Shown here: positions 39,936 through 49,586 of the stretch, piece after piece
Layout: each line of letters begins with the position of its first letter
Position numbering within the stretch: position 1 is the first letter of the stretch
Source: CAVQMC01 sp963713505
GTDB taxonomy: Bacteria; Bacteroidota; Ignavibacteria; Ignavibacteriales; Ignavibacteriaceae
DNA length: 64,000 nt
Direction of reading: 5' to 3'
Assembly: GCA_963713505.1 (NCBI GenBank)
Contig: CAVQMC010000007.1
Coordinates: 236,485-300,484, forward strand
The notes under the pieces: model-generated
Told to the model about the DNA's origin: nothing
Database searches by the model: none
Seen by the model: the letters and a program-made list of their open reading frames with translations, nothing else
Made by a program: the position numbers and the translations under genes

Positions 39936-41540
39936 TTAATCCATAATTTCAACTTTTTCACCATTTTTTTTCTTATGATACTTGAGGAAAATTAGCGGAA
40001 TCAATATAAATAGTGTTATAATAGCACCGACATAAAAATCGTCGGTTATACCTTTCACAAAAGCCTGCCCGGCAAGATTTTGACCTATTAATGCTTTTGC
40101 ACGCATCGTAATTTCTGCACCCGCTCCTCCAACACTTTGCTGTACAAAATGTCCGATTCCATAAACTAAATGTTTAAATGTAGGTGAATTTTGATCCACA
40201 GCCTGACTATACATTGCCGTATGAAAGATAACTCTTCTCGTAAGAAGCGTACCTAATATTGCAACACCAAAACTTCCGCCAATCTGGCGAATGGTGTTAA
40301 ATAAACCGGTTGCCTGTGCCATTTTATCTTTTGTAATATCATTAAGTGCAATTGTACTTAACGGTATAAACATAAAGCCTAAACCGAAACCTCTAATTAT
40401 TAATGGAATCATTATCTGGCTGTATTCAGTTGAAAGAGATAAATCTTTATACATATACATACTTAAGAAAGTTAAAATTATGCCGATAAGAACAGGAATC
40501 TTAGGATTCAATTTATCCGTCATCCAACCGGCTACAGGGGACATTACAGCCTGAATTATACCTACAGGGAAAAACACAAGCCCTGCCTGCAATGCGGTAT
40601 AGCCGAGAGAATTCTGAAGGAAAAGAGGTAAAAGAAAAGCGTTACCGAAAAAGGCCAATCCGAAAATAAACATCATAAGATTTGATATACCGAAATTTCT
40701 ATTCTTCAAAATTCTAAGATCAAGAATAGGGTTTTTTACAGTAAATTCGGTAGCTAGAAAAATTACAAGGCTGATAAATGCAACAGAAAAACAAGTAAGT
40801 ATAAAATCCGAAGTCCAGCCTCCGGTATTCCATGCTGCATTACCATCCGCAAGCGCAAGCAAAAGAAAAACCAAAAACAAAGTCATCGAAACAAAACCTA
40901 TTATATCAAATGACCTTACATGCTCAGTTTTATATTCTCTTAGAATAATAAAAGTAGCAGCTAGAGCAACTATACCAACCGGCACATTAACGTCAAATAT
41001 TGCATGCCAGCTAAAATTATCGATTAGATACCCTCCAAACATTGGCCCTAAAGAAATAGATGAAGCTGCTGCAATGCCCCAGAAGCCTAGAGCCATACCT
41101 CGTTTTTCAGGCGGAAATTCTCTTGTGACTATTGCCATGCCAACAGGCATTATGAATCCGGCACCTGCTCCCTGAACAACTCTGAATATAATTAGCATAT
41201 TTTCATCACCTGAAAGGCTGCATAAAAGAGAACTTAAAGTGAATAAAAAGAGTCCAAGAAAATAAGTCTTTTTATAACCCAAATGATCTGCAATCCAGCC
41301 CGAAGAAGGAAGCACTACTGCAAATGCCAGAAGGTATGCTGTTAATACCCATTCAATTTTATCAACACTTATACCAAAGGCAGCCATCATTTTAGGTAAA
41401 CCAACAGTAACTATTGTAGTATCCAGTACAGCCATAAATGTACCTATCATTACAACTGACAATACAAACCACCTGTAGGATGGATGTTGATCTAATTTTG
41501 AAAGATTAACAGCATTTCCATTATTATTAGTTTTTGCCAT
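39936..41540 (-). CDS. DHA2-family drug exporter, EmrB-like (first copy)
   Basis: This intact 534-residue protein has fourteen spans and motif A GWIADHLGYKKTYFLG. Motif C-like text GAGAGFIMPVGMAIVTREF and FVQQSVGGAGAEITMRAK near the C-terminus match the EmrB/QacA family. The gene overlaps the 3' end of the preceding membrane-fusion-protein gene by 14 bases, which marks it as that protein's inner-membrane partner. A proton-driven exporter of hydrophobic drugs, bile-type or lipid compounds is the likely role. See the paralogue at 36890. Confidence 0.92.
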   Translation of the reverse strand: MAKTNNNGNAVNLSKLDQHPSYRWFVLSVVMIGTFMAVLDTTIVTVGLPKMMAAFGISVDKIEWVLTAYLLAFAVVLPSSGWIADHLGYKKTYFLGLFLFTLSSLLCSLSGDENMLIIFRVVQGAGAGFIMPVGMAIVTREFPPEKRGMALGFWGIAAASSISLGPMFGGYLIDNFSWHAIFDVNVPVGIVALAATFIILREYKTEHVRSFDIIGFVSMTLFLVFLLLALADGNAAWNTGGWTSDFILTCFSVAFISLVIFLATEFTVKNPILDLRILKNRNFGISNLMMFIFGLAFFGNAFLLPLFLQNSLGYTALQAGLVFFPVGIIQAVMSPVAGWMTDKLNPKIPVLIGIILTFLSMYMYKDLSLSTEYSQIMIPLIIRGFGLGFMFIPLSTIALNDITKDKMAQATGLFNTIRQIGGSFGVAILGTLLTRRVIFHTAMYSQAVDQNSPTFKHLVYGIGHFVQQSVGGAGAEITMRAKALIGQNLAGQAFVKGITDDFYVGAIITLFILIPLIFLKYHKKKNGEKVEIMD

Positions 41541-42560
41541 TATTTACCTTAACACTAATTTCAACTGACATTCCCGGAAGAAGATTTATATTTTCATTCG
41601 GATCAGGCTGCCCGGTTTTTGTTACCGGTTCTATGGAAATTTTAATAGGAACTCTTTGAGTAACTTTTGTAAAATTTCCTGAAGCATTTGAAGGAGGTAT
41701 TAAAGAAAATTGTGACGCAGTATTGGAACCAAGCTGGAATATTTTTCCTTCAAATTTCTGATCAGGGTAAGCATCAACAGAAATTTCAGCTTTATCGCCA
41801 ATTTTTATTGAAGACAATTTTGTTTCTTCAAGATCGGCAGTAACCCAAATATTTTTCAAATTATAAATTGTAAATATAGGCTGACCGGGGGGAACAACAT
41901 CTCCCGCTCAACACCCAGCGTTTTGCAACTACTCCATCCATAGGTGAATAGATATTATGTATTCTGAAGCTGGGTGTTTATAACTTTCAATTGGGCCTCC
42001 GCAGTGCCTAATTTTGTCAGAGCAATATTCAATATGCAGCTTTTGCAGCCTCAAGAGCTTTTTGCATATGATCGAATTGTTCTTTGGGGATAATCATTAT
42101 CTTTAAATTGTGTCTTGCCCTGTTAAAATCATCTTGAGCTTTTTCCAAATTAACTTTAGCAAGTTGAGACTATCTTTATCAAGATCAAGCATTGCAATTG
42201 CTTGAGTTTCCCTGTGCCATTAAATCTGTTGAATCAAGTTCGAACAAACAACTGTCCCATTTTAACATAATCACCTTCATCAACATTAAGCTCTGTAATT
42301 CTGCCGAGAATTTTTGAAGTAACAGATAATTTATTTCCGTCAATAAAAGCATCATCTGTTGATACATACCCAAGTTGACCCTGGTACCAATAAACCACCA
42401 TCCGGCAGCATTGCAAGTAAAATCAGAAAAAAGGGAATTATAATTTCGGATTTGTTTTCCTTTTATAAAATGTTACATTATCGATTTTCTCATCGCCATT
42501 CGTCATGTTTAACTTGATTATTCATATTCTTCTAGCATTTATTTCTTTGTTATTAGCCAT
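41527..42560 (-). CDS. EmrA/HlyD-family membrane fusion protein, multiply frameshifted
   Basis: Pieces in different frames reconstruct a membrane fusion protein of about 340 residues. A hydrophobic anchor near 42440-42400 precedes NLGYVSTDDAFIDGNKLSVT and SKILGRITELNVDEGDYVKM (biotinyl-lipoyl half). Coiled-coil helix text follows, then IYSPMDGVVAKRWVLSG, GDVVPPGQPIFTIYNL, and IWVTADLEETKLSSIKIGDK. I count at least five breaks between 41880 and 42540, several at homopolymers such as CCCCCC and AGCGGGAG. The start codon is tentatively ATG at 42560. The residue-level sequence is conserved, which argues for poor base calling, but the density is the highest in the window, so true decay is not excluded. 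Confidence 0.75.
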
Positions 42561-42590
42561 ATATAAATTATCCCTTATTAAATAAAATTT

Positions 42591-43200
42591 TTATTTACTT
42601 TTTTTAATTCCCTGAATAAATATTTCTGTAGCTAAACTCATTTCCTTTTGTAAATTTTCCCTTGTTTTTTCATTAACACCATGACCTTTAGTCCATCTAA
42701 ATACATTGCATCTCAATCCTTGAAGTATATGCAGAAATATTAAAGGTGTATCATCACTTAAATTTTTATCGAATTCGCCGGACTGTTTTCCTTCTTCAAA
42801 TATTTTTTTAATCAAATTAAGTTCAACTTCTGCAAAATCTTTAAAAATATCTTTGAAAATTGATTTTGTATCAAAGTAAGAATGAACACTTAATGTTCCG
42901 AGATTAATAAGTTTTTGGAAAAACTTCATTCTTTGTTCAACATAGTTTTGAAGCTTTTGAGAAGCTGAATCCGGTCTTTTGTAAGATTTGTTCAATATTT
43001 TTTTGCAGTTCATTAATTTCCTGTGAAATTACAGAACGAAAAAGATCTTCTTTTGTTGGGAAATAATAATAGAGAGAAGCTTTTCCCATATCTACATCCA
43101 ACGCAATTTCTTCCATTGTAACTTTGGAAAATCCATAATGAGCAAATCTGTTTCTTGCAGCTTCTATTATAATTTTTTCTTTTGAAATATTATTTGACAT
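42591..43200 (-). CDS. TetR-family transcriptional regulator, one frameshift
   Basis: The protein is about 200 residues after correction. The N-terminal TetR helix-turn-helix domain reads NRFAHYGFSKVTMEEIALDV and DMGKASLYYYFPTKEDLFRS. The ligand-binding domain follows in another frame (LQNYVEQRMKFFQKLINL and FIQGIKKSK). The break is near 42965, where QKTGFSFSKASKL should run on as SASQKLQNYV. It lies 30 bases upstream of the EmrA-like gene on the same strand and has a perfect inverted repeat 8 bases before its start. It therefore probably represses itself and the whole efflux operon until an exported compound binds. Confidence 0.88.
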
Positions 43201-43207
43201 TTTTAAA

Positions 43208-43240
43208 ATTTTCGACTTATTTACTTGAACAGTCGAAAAT
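43208..43240. promoter_or_regulatory. Probable TetR operator
   Basis: ATTTTCGACT (43208-43217) and AGTCGAAAAT (43231-43240) are a perfect ten-base inverted repeat separated by 13 bases, so the arms are 23 bases centre to centre, about two helical turns. It lies just upstream of the TetR start codon at 43200, where an autoregulatory operator is expected. Confidence 0.65.
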
Positions 43241-43341
43241 TAGGATAATAATTTATATTTAGCAAGTGATGAAAAAATGAGGGTGATTCCTGGCAAGTTG
43301 ACTAATTTGATTGATTGAAATGTCTTAAAATTGATCAAATT

Positions 43342-44889
43342 CTAACTTTTTATTTTTTCAATTAAGTCTTGTTTCATATTCCATAAATTTTCGCTGAGAG
43401 AAACATGATAATAATGAGGATTTATCAATCGCTTAACTCCGGAATCTAGCTGATCAATATCATTTTGTCTTATTTTTCTAATTTCATCTATTTCCGGAAA
43501 TTTATAAACAATTTTTCCGTCTTTAATAACATCGACTAATAATGATTCCATTTTTATGCAATCTTTTTCTTTTATAATTCTTTTCTTGGAAGGAATGGAA
43601 GGATGTCTTAAAACAATATCCTTTATATCTTTGATGTCTTCATTATATAAGCTTATTAAATCTGCAGTAGCTTTTTTGCTGCCGTTATACAAACGCCAGA
43701 CTTGTTTATTACCGGGGTTAGGAATTTTTTCGGTTGTTTCCGAAAGTTTAATAGCAGGAATCCATTCCTTTTTATCTTGCACAGCAGTTAATTTGTAAAC
43801 ACCGCCCAAAGCCGGATCTCCGGAAGAAGTAATTAATCTGGTTCCGACGCCGTACATTAATCTTTTAATAATTGAATCTGCATCCATGCCTCTTTTCGGA
43901 GCCTCTTCAGAAATTTGAGTTAAGATTTGCCAAATATTCATTTCATCCAGTTCATTTGAAAGAACAATTTTAACATCTTCAAAGCCTGCATCATTTAACA
44001 TCTTGGATGCCTTAATACTTAAATAAGCAAGATCGCCTGAATCCAATCTAATAGCTGAAGGCTTGTGTCCTTTCTTTTTCATTTTCTCGAAGATTTTAAT
44101 TGCATTGGGTATGCCGCTTTCCAAAGTATTTATAGTATCAACTAATAGAATGGTATCATCCGGATATAAATCAGCAAATGCTTCGAATGCTGTTTCTTCA
44201 CTTTCGCCCAAGGCTAGAAAAAGTTGAATCATACTGTGTGCATGAGTTCCTTTTGGCGGATAACCTAATACCAATGAAATTCCAACATTCGAAGTAAAAT
44301 CTGCACCGCCGATTAATGCACCTCTTACTCCTGCATTTGCTCCGCGGTCGTGAGCTCTTCTTGCACCAAATTCTAAAAGCGGCTGTCCTTTTCCCATTTC
44401 TTTTATTCGAGAAGCTTTTGTAGCTATTAACGTTTGAAAATTTAATTGATTTAAGAGCGCAGTTTCTAAAATTTGAGCCATTGCAATCGGACCTTCAACA
44501 ATTGTGAGAGGTTCATTTGGATGAACTACTCTTCCTTCGGGAATTGCCTTTAAGGAAATTGAATTAAAATTGCCTTCTTTTTTTAGCCAATTCAAAAAGT
44601 CATCATGAAAAACATTTTTGCCTTTACTGTTTTTGAGATTTTTTAATTTGGTTAATTCATCTTTTCCAAATGAAGAATTCTGCATCCAATCAATAAACCA
44701 TTCCAAGCCCGCATTAATACAATAACCAGCTTTGTGTGTTCCATAGTCAGGATAATTCCTGAAGAAGTGATCAAATTGAGCGGTTTTTTCATGAAGTCCA
44801 TGCTTAAAATATAACTGCGCCATTACAAGCTGATATTGATCTGTAAATAAAATTCCTTCGGTAATTTTTTGATTAAATTTTTGCAGCAA
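43342..44889 (-). CDS. pncB: Nicotinate phosphoribosyltransferase
   Basis: The 515-residue protein starts at a TTG (44889) directly preceded by A/T-rich sequence; no nearer ATG fits the N-terminus FNQKITEGILFTDQYQLVMA, which is typical. Family motifs include EFGARRAHDRGANAGVRGAL, VDTINTLESGIPNAIKIFEK, IRLDSGDLAYLSIKASKML and the phosphate loop GVGTRLITSSGDPALGGVYK. The enzyme makes nicotinate mononucleotide from nicotinate and PRPP with ATP, the first step of NAD salvage. The frame is intact. It is monocistronic as far as can be seen. Confidence 0.93.
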   Translation of the reverse strand: MLQKFNQKITEGILFTDQYQLVMAQLYFKHGLHEKTAQFDHFFRNYPDYGTHKAGYCINAGLEWFIDWMQNSSFGKDELTKLKNLKNSKGKNVFHDDFLNWLKKEGNFNSISLKAIPEGRVVHPNEPLTIVEGPIAMAQILETALLNQLNFQTLIATKASRIKEMGKGQPLLEFGARRAHDRGANAGVRGALIGGADFTSNVGISLVLGYPPKGTHAHSMIQLFLALGESEETAFEAFADLYPDDTILLVDTINTLESGIPNAIKIFEKMKKKGHKPSAIRLDSGDLAYLSIKASKMLNDAGFEDVKIVLSNELDEMNIWQILTQISEEAPKRGMDADSIIKRLMYGVGTRLITSSGDPALGGVYKLTAVQDKKEWIPAIKLSETTEKIPNPGNKQVWRLYNGSKKATADLISLYNEDIKDIKDIVLRHPSIPSKKRIIKEKDCIKMESLLVDVIKDGKIVYKFPEIDEIRKIRQNDIDQLDSGVKRLINPHYYHVSLSENLWNMKQDLIEKIKS

Positions 44890-45204
44890 AATTAAATACC
44901 ATTTCCTATTTGTAATAAAAGTAAAATAATAAAATTAATTAATATTAATTTATATGCAGAACATAATTGAATCCGCAGCTTGCCTTCAATAAATAAATCA
45001 ACTAATTTAAAACATTAGATGGGTAAATTATAAACAGAATTTCCCGGTCAATTCTTAACAATTGTCAACTATATAGTGATGGGCTGTTTTTAATAATATG
45101 GGTACTGCCTTATTAATATTTTTTTTCTTCAGCAGGAAAAAAGAACCATTCTTATACTTTCTGATTTTAAATCATTTATCTAAACTTTTAAGGGGAATTA
45201 CCTA
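44890..45204. other. Intergenic region between divergent genes
   Basis: These 315 A/T-rich bases separate pncB (minus) from a secreted-protein gene (plus). I find no open frame of note, hairpin or RNA gene. AAGGGG near 45191 is the ribosome site of the plus-strand gene. Confidence 0.55.
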
Positions 45205-46563
45205 ATGAAAAAAGCTGTTCTACTTTTTGTTTTTTCAATAAGTTTATGTTTTGCACAAGAAACTGCTGATCTTTATAAAGATTATATACCTTCTGTTGTT
45301 AAAAAGAACTATTCGACAATGCAGCAGGTTTCTGCTCCAATGGCTGCTTACGCAGAAATTCATCCGGATTTAATTTACTATTATATTAAATACTTACATG
45401 AAAGATTTGATCCTGCAAGTAACGATAATTATTTCAAAGAGAATTTCTTAAAAATTAAAACTATATATTCAAATAATTATAACAATTGGCTGAATAAAAT
45501 TAAGAAAGAGATAAATAATGAAAATATCGATAATTATTTAAAGGAAACATGCTTGAATTATGTGGAGGATCATAAATTAACTGTAACTAAAAATCCAAAA
45601 CTAGATTTTTCATCCAAAACAGATTCTACTTTGCTTAATTTTTTTACAGTTAGATATTATACTCAAAATGCAGATTTAAAGTTTGATGAAAACAAGAATT
45701 ATTATAAAGAGAAAATAGAATTAGAGAATAAAAGAGCGGAACTATTTATGCAAATGATAAATTACCCTTCAAACTTTAATAAGGAGGATTTAAATAAGGT
45801 ATTTGATAGCTGGAATATATTCGAAGATTTAAATTTGAGCCGACAAAATATTAAGCCCTCTTTAATAATCACAAAAGTTTTAAAAAATTATGATTCGGAC
45901 AACCGTTTATATAAAAAATGGTCTTTAGGTTTGGGATTTTCATATCAACATGGATTTTTTACAAGGTCAGGAAATATATACAATACCACAAAATATTCTC
46001 CTGATGTAAGTAATAATTTTATTGTTAAGCCTTTTTCTTTTTCCGTAAATTATAAATATTTTCTATCTGAATACATAAAAAGATTTTGTTATATAAATTT
46101 ACAATTAACAGCTGGTTATGGTTCGGCAAATAAGCATATTGAACTTGAACAGCAGGGTTATTGGAATAAAAATGTAGACGGAATATCCAATAGATCCGAA
46201 ATTTTTGATTTTACAACAAACAATGCAAATGTAAATAATATGATGTTTGCCGGGTTAAACTTTTCTACTCCTTTAATATTTTTAGGGCGAACATTTTCAA
46301 TTGACGGTGGCGCAGGAATTTCTATGCTTCGTACAAGTTATAATATTTCCTATGATTATTCATACAGGAAATTTGAAAGCGGATTTATAACACCAAATAT
46401 TATTGAATCGGAAACCGGGAGTGCTGTCGATAAAAAAGAAACAGCAAATGATATTTTTATTTATCCGATATTATATTTTAAATACTATTCTTTAAGGCCT
46501 GTTGTTCTGCAATTTATTATTACTACAAAGTCAGTTTCTTTCGAAACCACTTTAAATTTATAA
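45205..46563 (+). CDS. Secreted protein of unknown function, possible outer-membrane barrel
   Basis: The 452-residue protein has a signal peptide (residues 1-18, ending CFAQ). The first half is helical and charged (for example HPDLIYYYIKYLHERFDP). From about residue 235 the sequence alternates polar and aromatic residues in strand-like blocks (KWSLGLGFSYQHGFFTRSG, FCYINLQLTAGYGSANKHIE), consistent with an outer-membrane or surface beta domain. It ends VSFETTLNL, with the last residues similar to barrel ends. I recognise no family. DUF1697 follows 11 bases later on the same strand. Confidence 0.75.
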   Translation: MKKAVLLFVFSISLCFAQETADLYKDYIPSVVKKNYSTMQQVSAPMAAYAEIHPDLIYYYIKYLHERFDPASNDNYFKENFLKIKTIYSNNYNNWLNKIKKEINNENIDNYLKETCLNYVEDHKLTVTKNPKLDFSSKTDSTLLNFFTVRYYTQNADLKFDENKNYYKEKIELENKRAELFMQMINYPSNFNKEDLNKVFDSWNIFEDLNLSRQNIKPSLIITKVLKNYDSDNRLYKKWSLGLGFSYQHGFFTRSGNIYNTTKYSPDVSNNFIVKPFSFSVNYKYFLSEYIKRFCYINLQLTAGYGSANKHIELEQQGYWNKNVDGISNRSEIFDFTTNNANVNNMMFAGLNFSTPLIFLGRTFSIDGGAGISMLRTSYNISYDYSYRKFESGFITPNIIESETGSAVDKKETANDIFIYPILYFKYYSLRPVVLQFIITTKSVSFETTLNL

Positions 46564-46574
46564 AAGGAGTTTAA

Positions 46575-47117
46575 ATGCTGGAATATATCTCGCTGATAAG
46601 AGGAATAAATGTTGGTGGGAAATCTTTGAAAATGGAATTGCTGAGAAGTATTTATGAATCATTAAAACTTGAAGATGTAAAAACTTATATTCAAAGCGGA
46701 AATGTTCTATTTAATTCTAACACAAAAAATATTGAAAAGATTAAAAATGAAATTGTTAAATCAATTGAAAAACAATCAGGACTTTCAGTTTCGGTAATAA
46801 TCAGAAAAAACAAAGAAATAAAAAATATTATTGAGAATAATCCTTTTATTAAATCAGGCAACAATGAAACAGAAAGAATGTATGTAACTTTTTTAGAAAG
46901 TGTTCCTGATAAAAATAAAATGAAAGGTCTAATTCCTTCCAAAAAGACAAAGGACGAATTCAAAATAATTGGAAAAGAAATTTATTTATATTGTCCGGAA
47001 GGATACGGAAAAACAGTTTTATCAAATGATTTTTTTGAAAAGAAGCTAAAACTGAAAGCTACAAGCCGTAATTGGAGAACATTAAATAAATTATATGAAA
47101 TGTCGATTAGCTCATAA
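46575..47117 (+). CDS. DUF1697 family protein
   Basis: The 180-residue protein matches DUF1697 from end to end: SLIRGINVGGKSLKMELLRS at the start, DVKTYIQSGNVLFNS next, and KLKATSRNWRTLNKLYEM at the end. AAAGGAG sits seven bases before the ATG. Family members are small soluble proteins widespread in bacteria, with no proven biochemical activity. It starts 11 bases after the secreted-protein gene, so the two may be cotranscribed though functionally unrelated. Confidence 0.9.
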   Translation: MLEYISLIRGINVGGKSLKMELLRSIYESLKLEDVKTYIQSGNVLFNSNTKNIEKIKNEIVKSIEKQSGLSVSVIIRKNKEIKNIIENNPFIKSGNNETERMYVTFLESVPDKNKMKGLIPSKKTKDEFKIIGKEIYLYCPEGYGKTVLSNDFFEKKLKLKATSRNWRTLNKLYEMSISS

Positions 47118-47238
47118 AAACTTTTTCTTAAATCTTTAACTTTAACTCTGAACAATTTATTCTTTCTTCAAAATCTAAAAAGTAATTTTCCAATAAGAAT
47201 AATACTTTATTCATTTAATTATAGAATATGGTAAAATA

Positions 47239-47448
47239 ATGGAAGAAAATATTTCAAAAGAAGAACAAAAAAACCTTGCAGAACTTGTAAAAGAGGAATG
47301 TGTGAAAATCGCTTTGGATGCATATGAAGAAGCTTCGATGAGGGGCCTCTGTCATGAAGGTGCCTGGGAATATGCAATTGATGCAATGAAAAACATTAAG
47401 ACGGATGAACTAATAATTAAAACGAATTTCCGCATCTCCTCAAAATAA
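47239..47448 (+). CDS. Small conserved protein
   Basis: The 69-residue, largely helical protein reads ALDAYEEASMRGLCHEGAWE in its middle. This pattern (AYE-A-RGLC-EG-WE-A) is common to a set of small bacterial proteins often labelled as acetyltransferases, although 69 residues are far too few for that fold. I therefore treat the function as unknown. It is monocistronic between DUF1697 and the TauE/SafE gene. Confidence 0.72.
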   Translation: MEENISKEEQKNLAELVKEECVKIALDAYEEASMRGLCHEGAWEYAIDAMKNIKTDELIIKTNFRISSK

Positions 47449-47591
47449 ATTTATCTCATTGTAAAAAGTATTTTTAACTTTTCGTCGTATTCAATTTAAT
47501 TGTTGATTTTTCACACACCGCATAATAATATTTATTATCATATTTAATCGCAGTCATCATTCAAATTCATTTTAACTACAAATAAAAATTT

Positions 47592-48365
47592 ATGATATTA
47601 GGAATAGCTGCAGGCATTATAGTAGGTTTTGTAATTGGTTTTTTCGGCGCAGGATCTGCCGTAGTCGGATTGCCGATCATTTTATTATTTTCTAAATTAG
47701 ACGGCCATCTGGCATTGGGGACAAATGTTTTAGGTATTTCCATGATCGCATTTTTTATATTCTTGTACAGGGCTTACAAACGCGATATACTTTTTTTAGA
47801 GGCAGTAGCTTTTACCATCCCGGGAATTGTCGGCAATTTTGCGGGAATTCATTTAGGTTTATTATTCCCCGGACATAAACTTCTTTTCCTTTTGGGATTT
47901 ATTTTATTCTTCATCGCAGCCTGGATGTTTTATCAAGCCAAAAAGAGTATCAAAACATCACACGAATCCGTAACTAATGAAAAATATGAAAAATTAAAAT
48001 CAAAACAGATAGGACGATTAATTTTTATCGGCATATCGGCTTTGGTAATTGGTGCTACGGCAGGATTTTTTGCTATTAGCGGCGGTTTTTTGATTGTTCC
48101 CGCTTTAATACTCGTAGGAAAATTAAATATAACAGAAGCTGCAGGGACAGCAATAATACCAATTTTAGCATTCACCAGTCTGGCCGGAATCGAATACTGG
48201 ATTTCCGGTTCGGTTGATTTTACAATTACTTATTCAATGGTGCTTCCCGGAGTATTATTCGGAATTTTGGGAATCCGGACGGCAAAACATCTGCCAAAGA
48301 AAAAAATGCAGATGTTTTTTTCGATTTTTCTCACGGCCATCGGCTTCTATATGATATTTAGATGA
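47592..48365 (+). CDS. TauE/SafE-family membrane transporter
   Basis: The 257-residue protein has about eight membrane spans in two similar halves. Each half contains the TauE/SafE signature: GFVIGFFGAGSAVVGLPIIL at the N-terminus and GATAGFFAISGGFLIVPALI in the second half, followed by EAAGTAIIPILAFTSLAGI. Members are proposed to export sulfite, sulfoacetate or other small anions. No sulfur-metabolism gene is nearby, so the anion is not known. The start ATG has no strong ribosome site. Confidence 0.9.
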   Translation: MILGIAAGIIVGFVIGFFGAGSAVVGLPIILLFSKLDGHLALGTNVLGISMIAFFIFLYRAYKRDILFLEAVAFTIPGIVGNFAGIHLGLLFPGHKLLFLLGFILFFIAAWMFYQAKKSIKTSHESVTNEKYEKLKSKQIGRLIFIGISALVIGATAGFFAISGGFLIVPALILVGKLNITEAAGTAIIPILAFTSLAGIEYWISGSVDFTITYSMVLPGVLFGILGIRTAKHLPKKKMQMFFSIFLTAIGFYMIFR

Positions 48366-48480
48366 TTTGTTTAAAATTCTTATTGATAATCATCGCATTA
48401 ATTGATAAGTAGAATAAAAAATTAGTTTTGAACAACTTCTCTTTAAATCTTTTAACTTCTTTTAATAAAGGAATTTTCCA

Positions 48481-49455
48481 ATGAGTAAACCTGTTAAAAA
48501 TAGTATGCCCTATAAAAAAGGTTATTTAAAGGTTTCCGACGGACATAAATTATATTATGAATTTTGCGGAAATAAAAAAGGAATACCGGTTATTTTTCTT
48601 CACGGCGGGCCCGGAAGCGGATTTGTGGATTCACATAAAAAAGTTTTTGACTTTAAAAAATTTAATGTAATATTTTTTGATCAAAGCGCGGAGCGGGCAG
48701 AAGCAAACCTTTTGCAAGTCTGAAAGCGAATACAACATCTAAATTGATTTCTGATATAAATAAAATATTAGACTTTTCCGGAATTCAAAAAGCATTAATC
48801 TTCGGAGGTTCATGGGGTTCAACTTTAGCTTTGGCTTATGCAATTAAACATCCGGAACGTGTTTTAGCTCTTCAGTTAAGAGGAATATTTTTAGGAGATT
48901 CTCAAAGCGTGGATTATTATTTAAATGGAGGTATTTCACCATTTGTCCCTGAAGCATGGGAAAGATTTATTCGATTCGTTCCTGAAAATAAAAGAGATGA
49001 TGTAGTTAGTTATTATTTTGGAAAAATGAAATCCAAGAACCCAAAAATAAAAAGAAAAGCCTGTTATGAATGGGCAAGATATGAAACTTCCATTAACTAA
49101 ATTAAAAATTACTGAAAAAGAAATAGAAGAAGGTGTTAAAGAATATTCTTATATGTCTTTGGCTCCTCTTGAAGCACATTATCTTACAAAAAATTGTTTT
49201 ATGCCGGACTATTATATAATTAAAAATGCACATAAACTTACTAACATTCCGGTTTCAATTGTTCACGGAAGATACGACTTAATTTGTCAGCCGAGAGATG
49301 CTTACCGGCTTCATAAAGAAATTCCAAACTCCAGGTTACATTTTATGATTGCAGGACATTCGGCAAGTGAAAAGGAAATTGAAAAGAAACAAAAATCAGA
49401 ATTAAATAGATTTGCCAAAATTTTTAGTAAAGAAATCAACCGTTATTATAAATAG
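48481..49455 (+). CDS. Proline iminopeptidase-type alpha/beta hydrolase (S33), two frameshifts
   Basis: Three frames reconstruct about 325 residues. The oxyanion motif HGGPGSGF and the DQRGAGRSKPFA region (read after the first shift near 48686, where GATCAAAGCGCGGAG replaces GATCAACGCGGAG) are followed by the nucleophile elbow GGSWGSTLALAYAIKHPERV, typical of S33 prolyl aminopeptidase. The second shift is near 49093, before KLKITEKEIEEG. The catalytic Asp (HGRYDLICQP) and His (IAGHSA) are present. It releases N-terminal proline from peptides. The gene is structurally complete apart from the base-level breaks, which suggests sequencing error. Confidence 0.87.
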
Positions 49456-49508
49456 AAAAATATTTGAAATAATATTTTTAATCATCAAAATGTAAAAGAA
49501 TTGTAAAC

Positions 49509-49550
49509 TTGACGTACTTAATTGATAAATATAATATTATATTAGTACGT
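49509..49550 (+). promoter_or_regulatory. Candidate promoter with overlapping inverted repeat, before the desaturase gene
   Basis: TTGACG (49509-49514) and TAATAT (49532-49537) are spaced 17 bases apart, fitting a housekeeping promoter. An exact inverted repeat ACGTACT (49512-49518) and AGTACGT (49544-49550) flanks the -10 box and could bind a repressor. The desaturase ATG is at 49587. Confidence 0.42.
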
Positions 49551-49586
49551 TATTTCAAAAGTACAATCAATATTTACAGGTGTTAT

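Noticed and set aside
47239..47448. Acetyltransferase label for the 69-residue protein
   Set aside because: The protein is far too short for a GNAT or LbH fold and lacks a CoA-binding motif.
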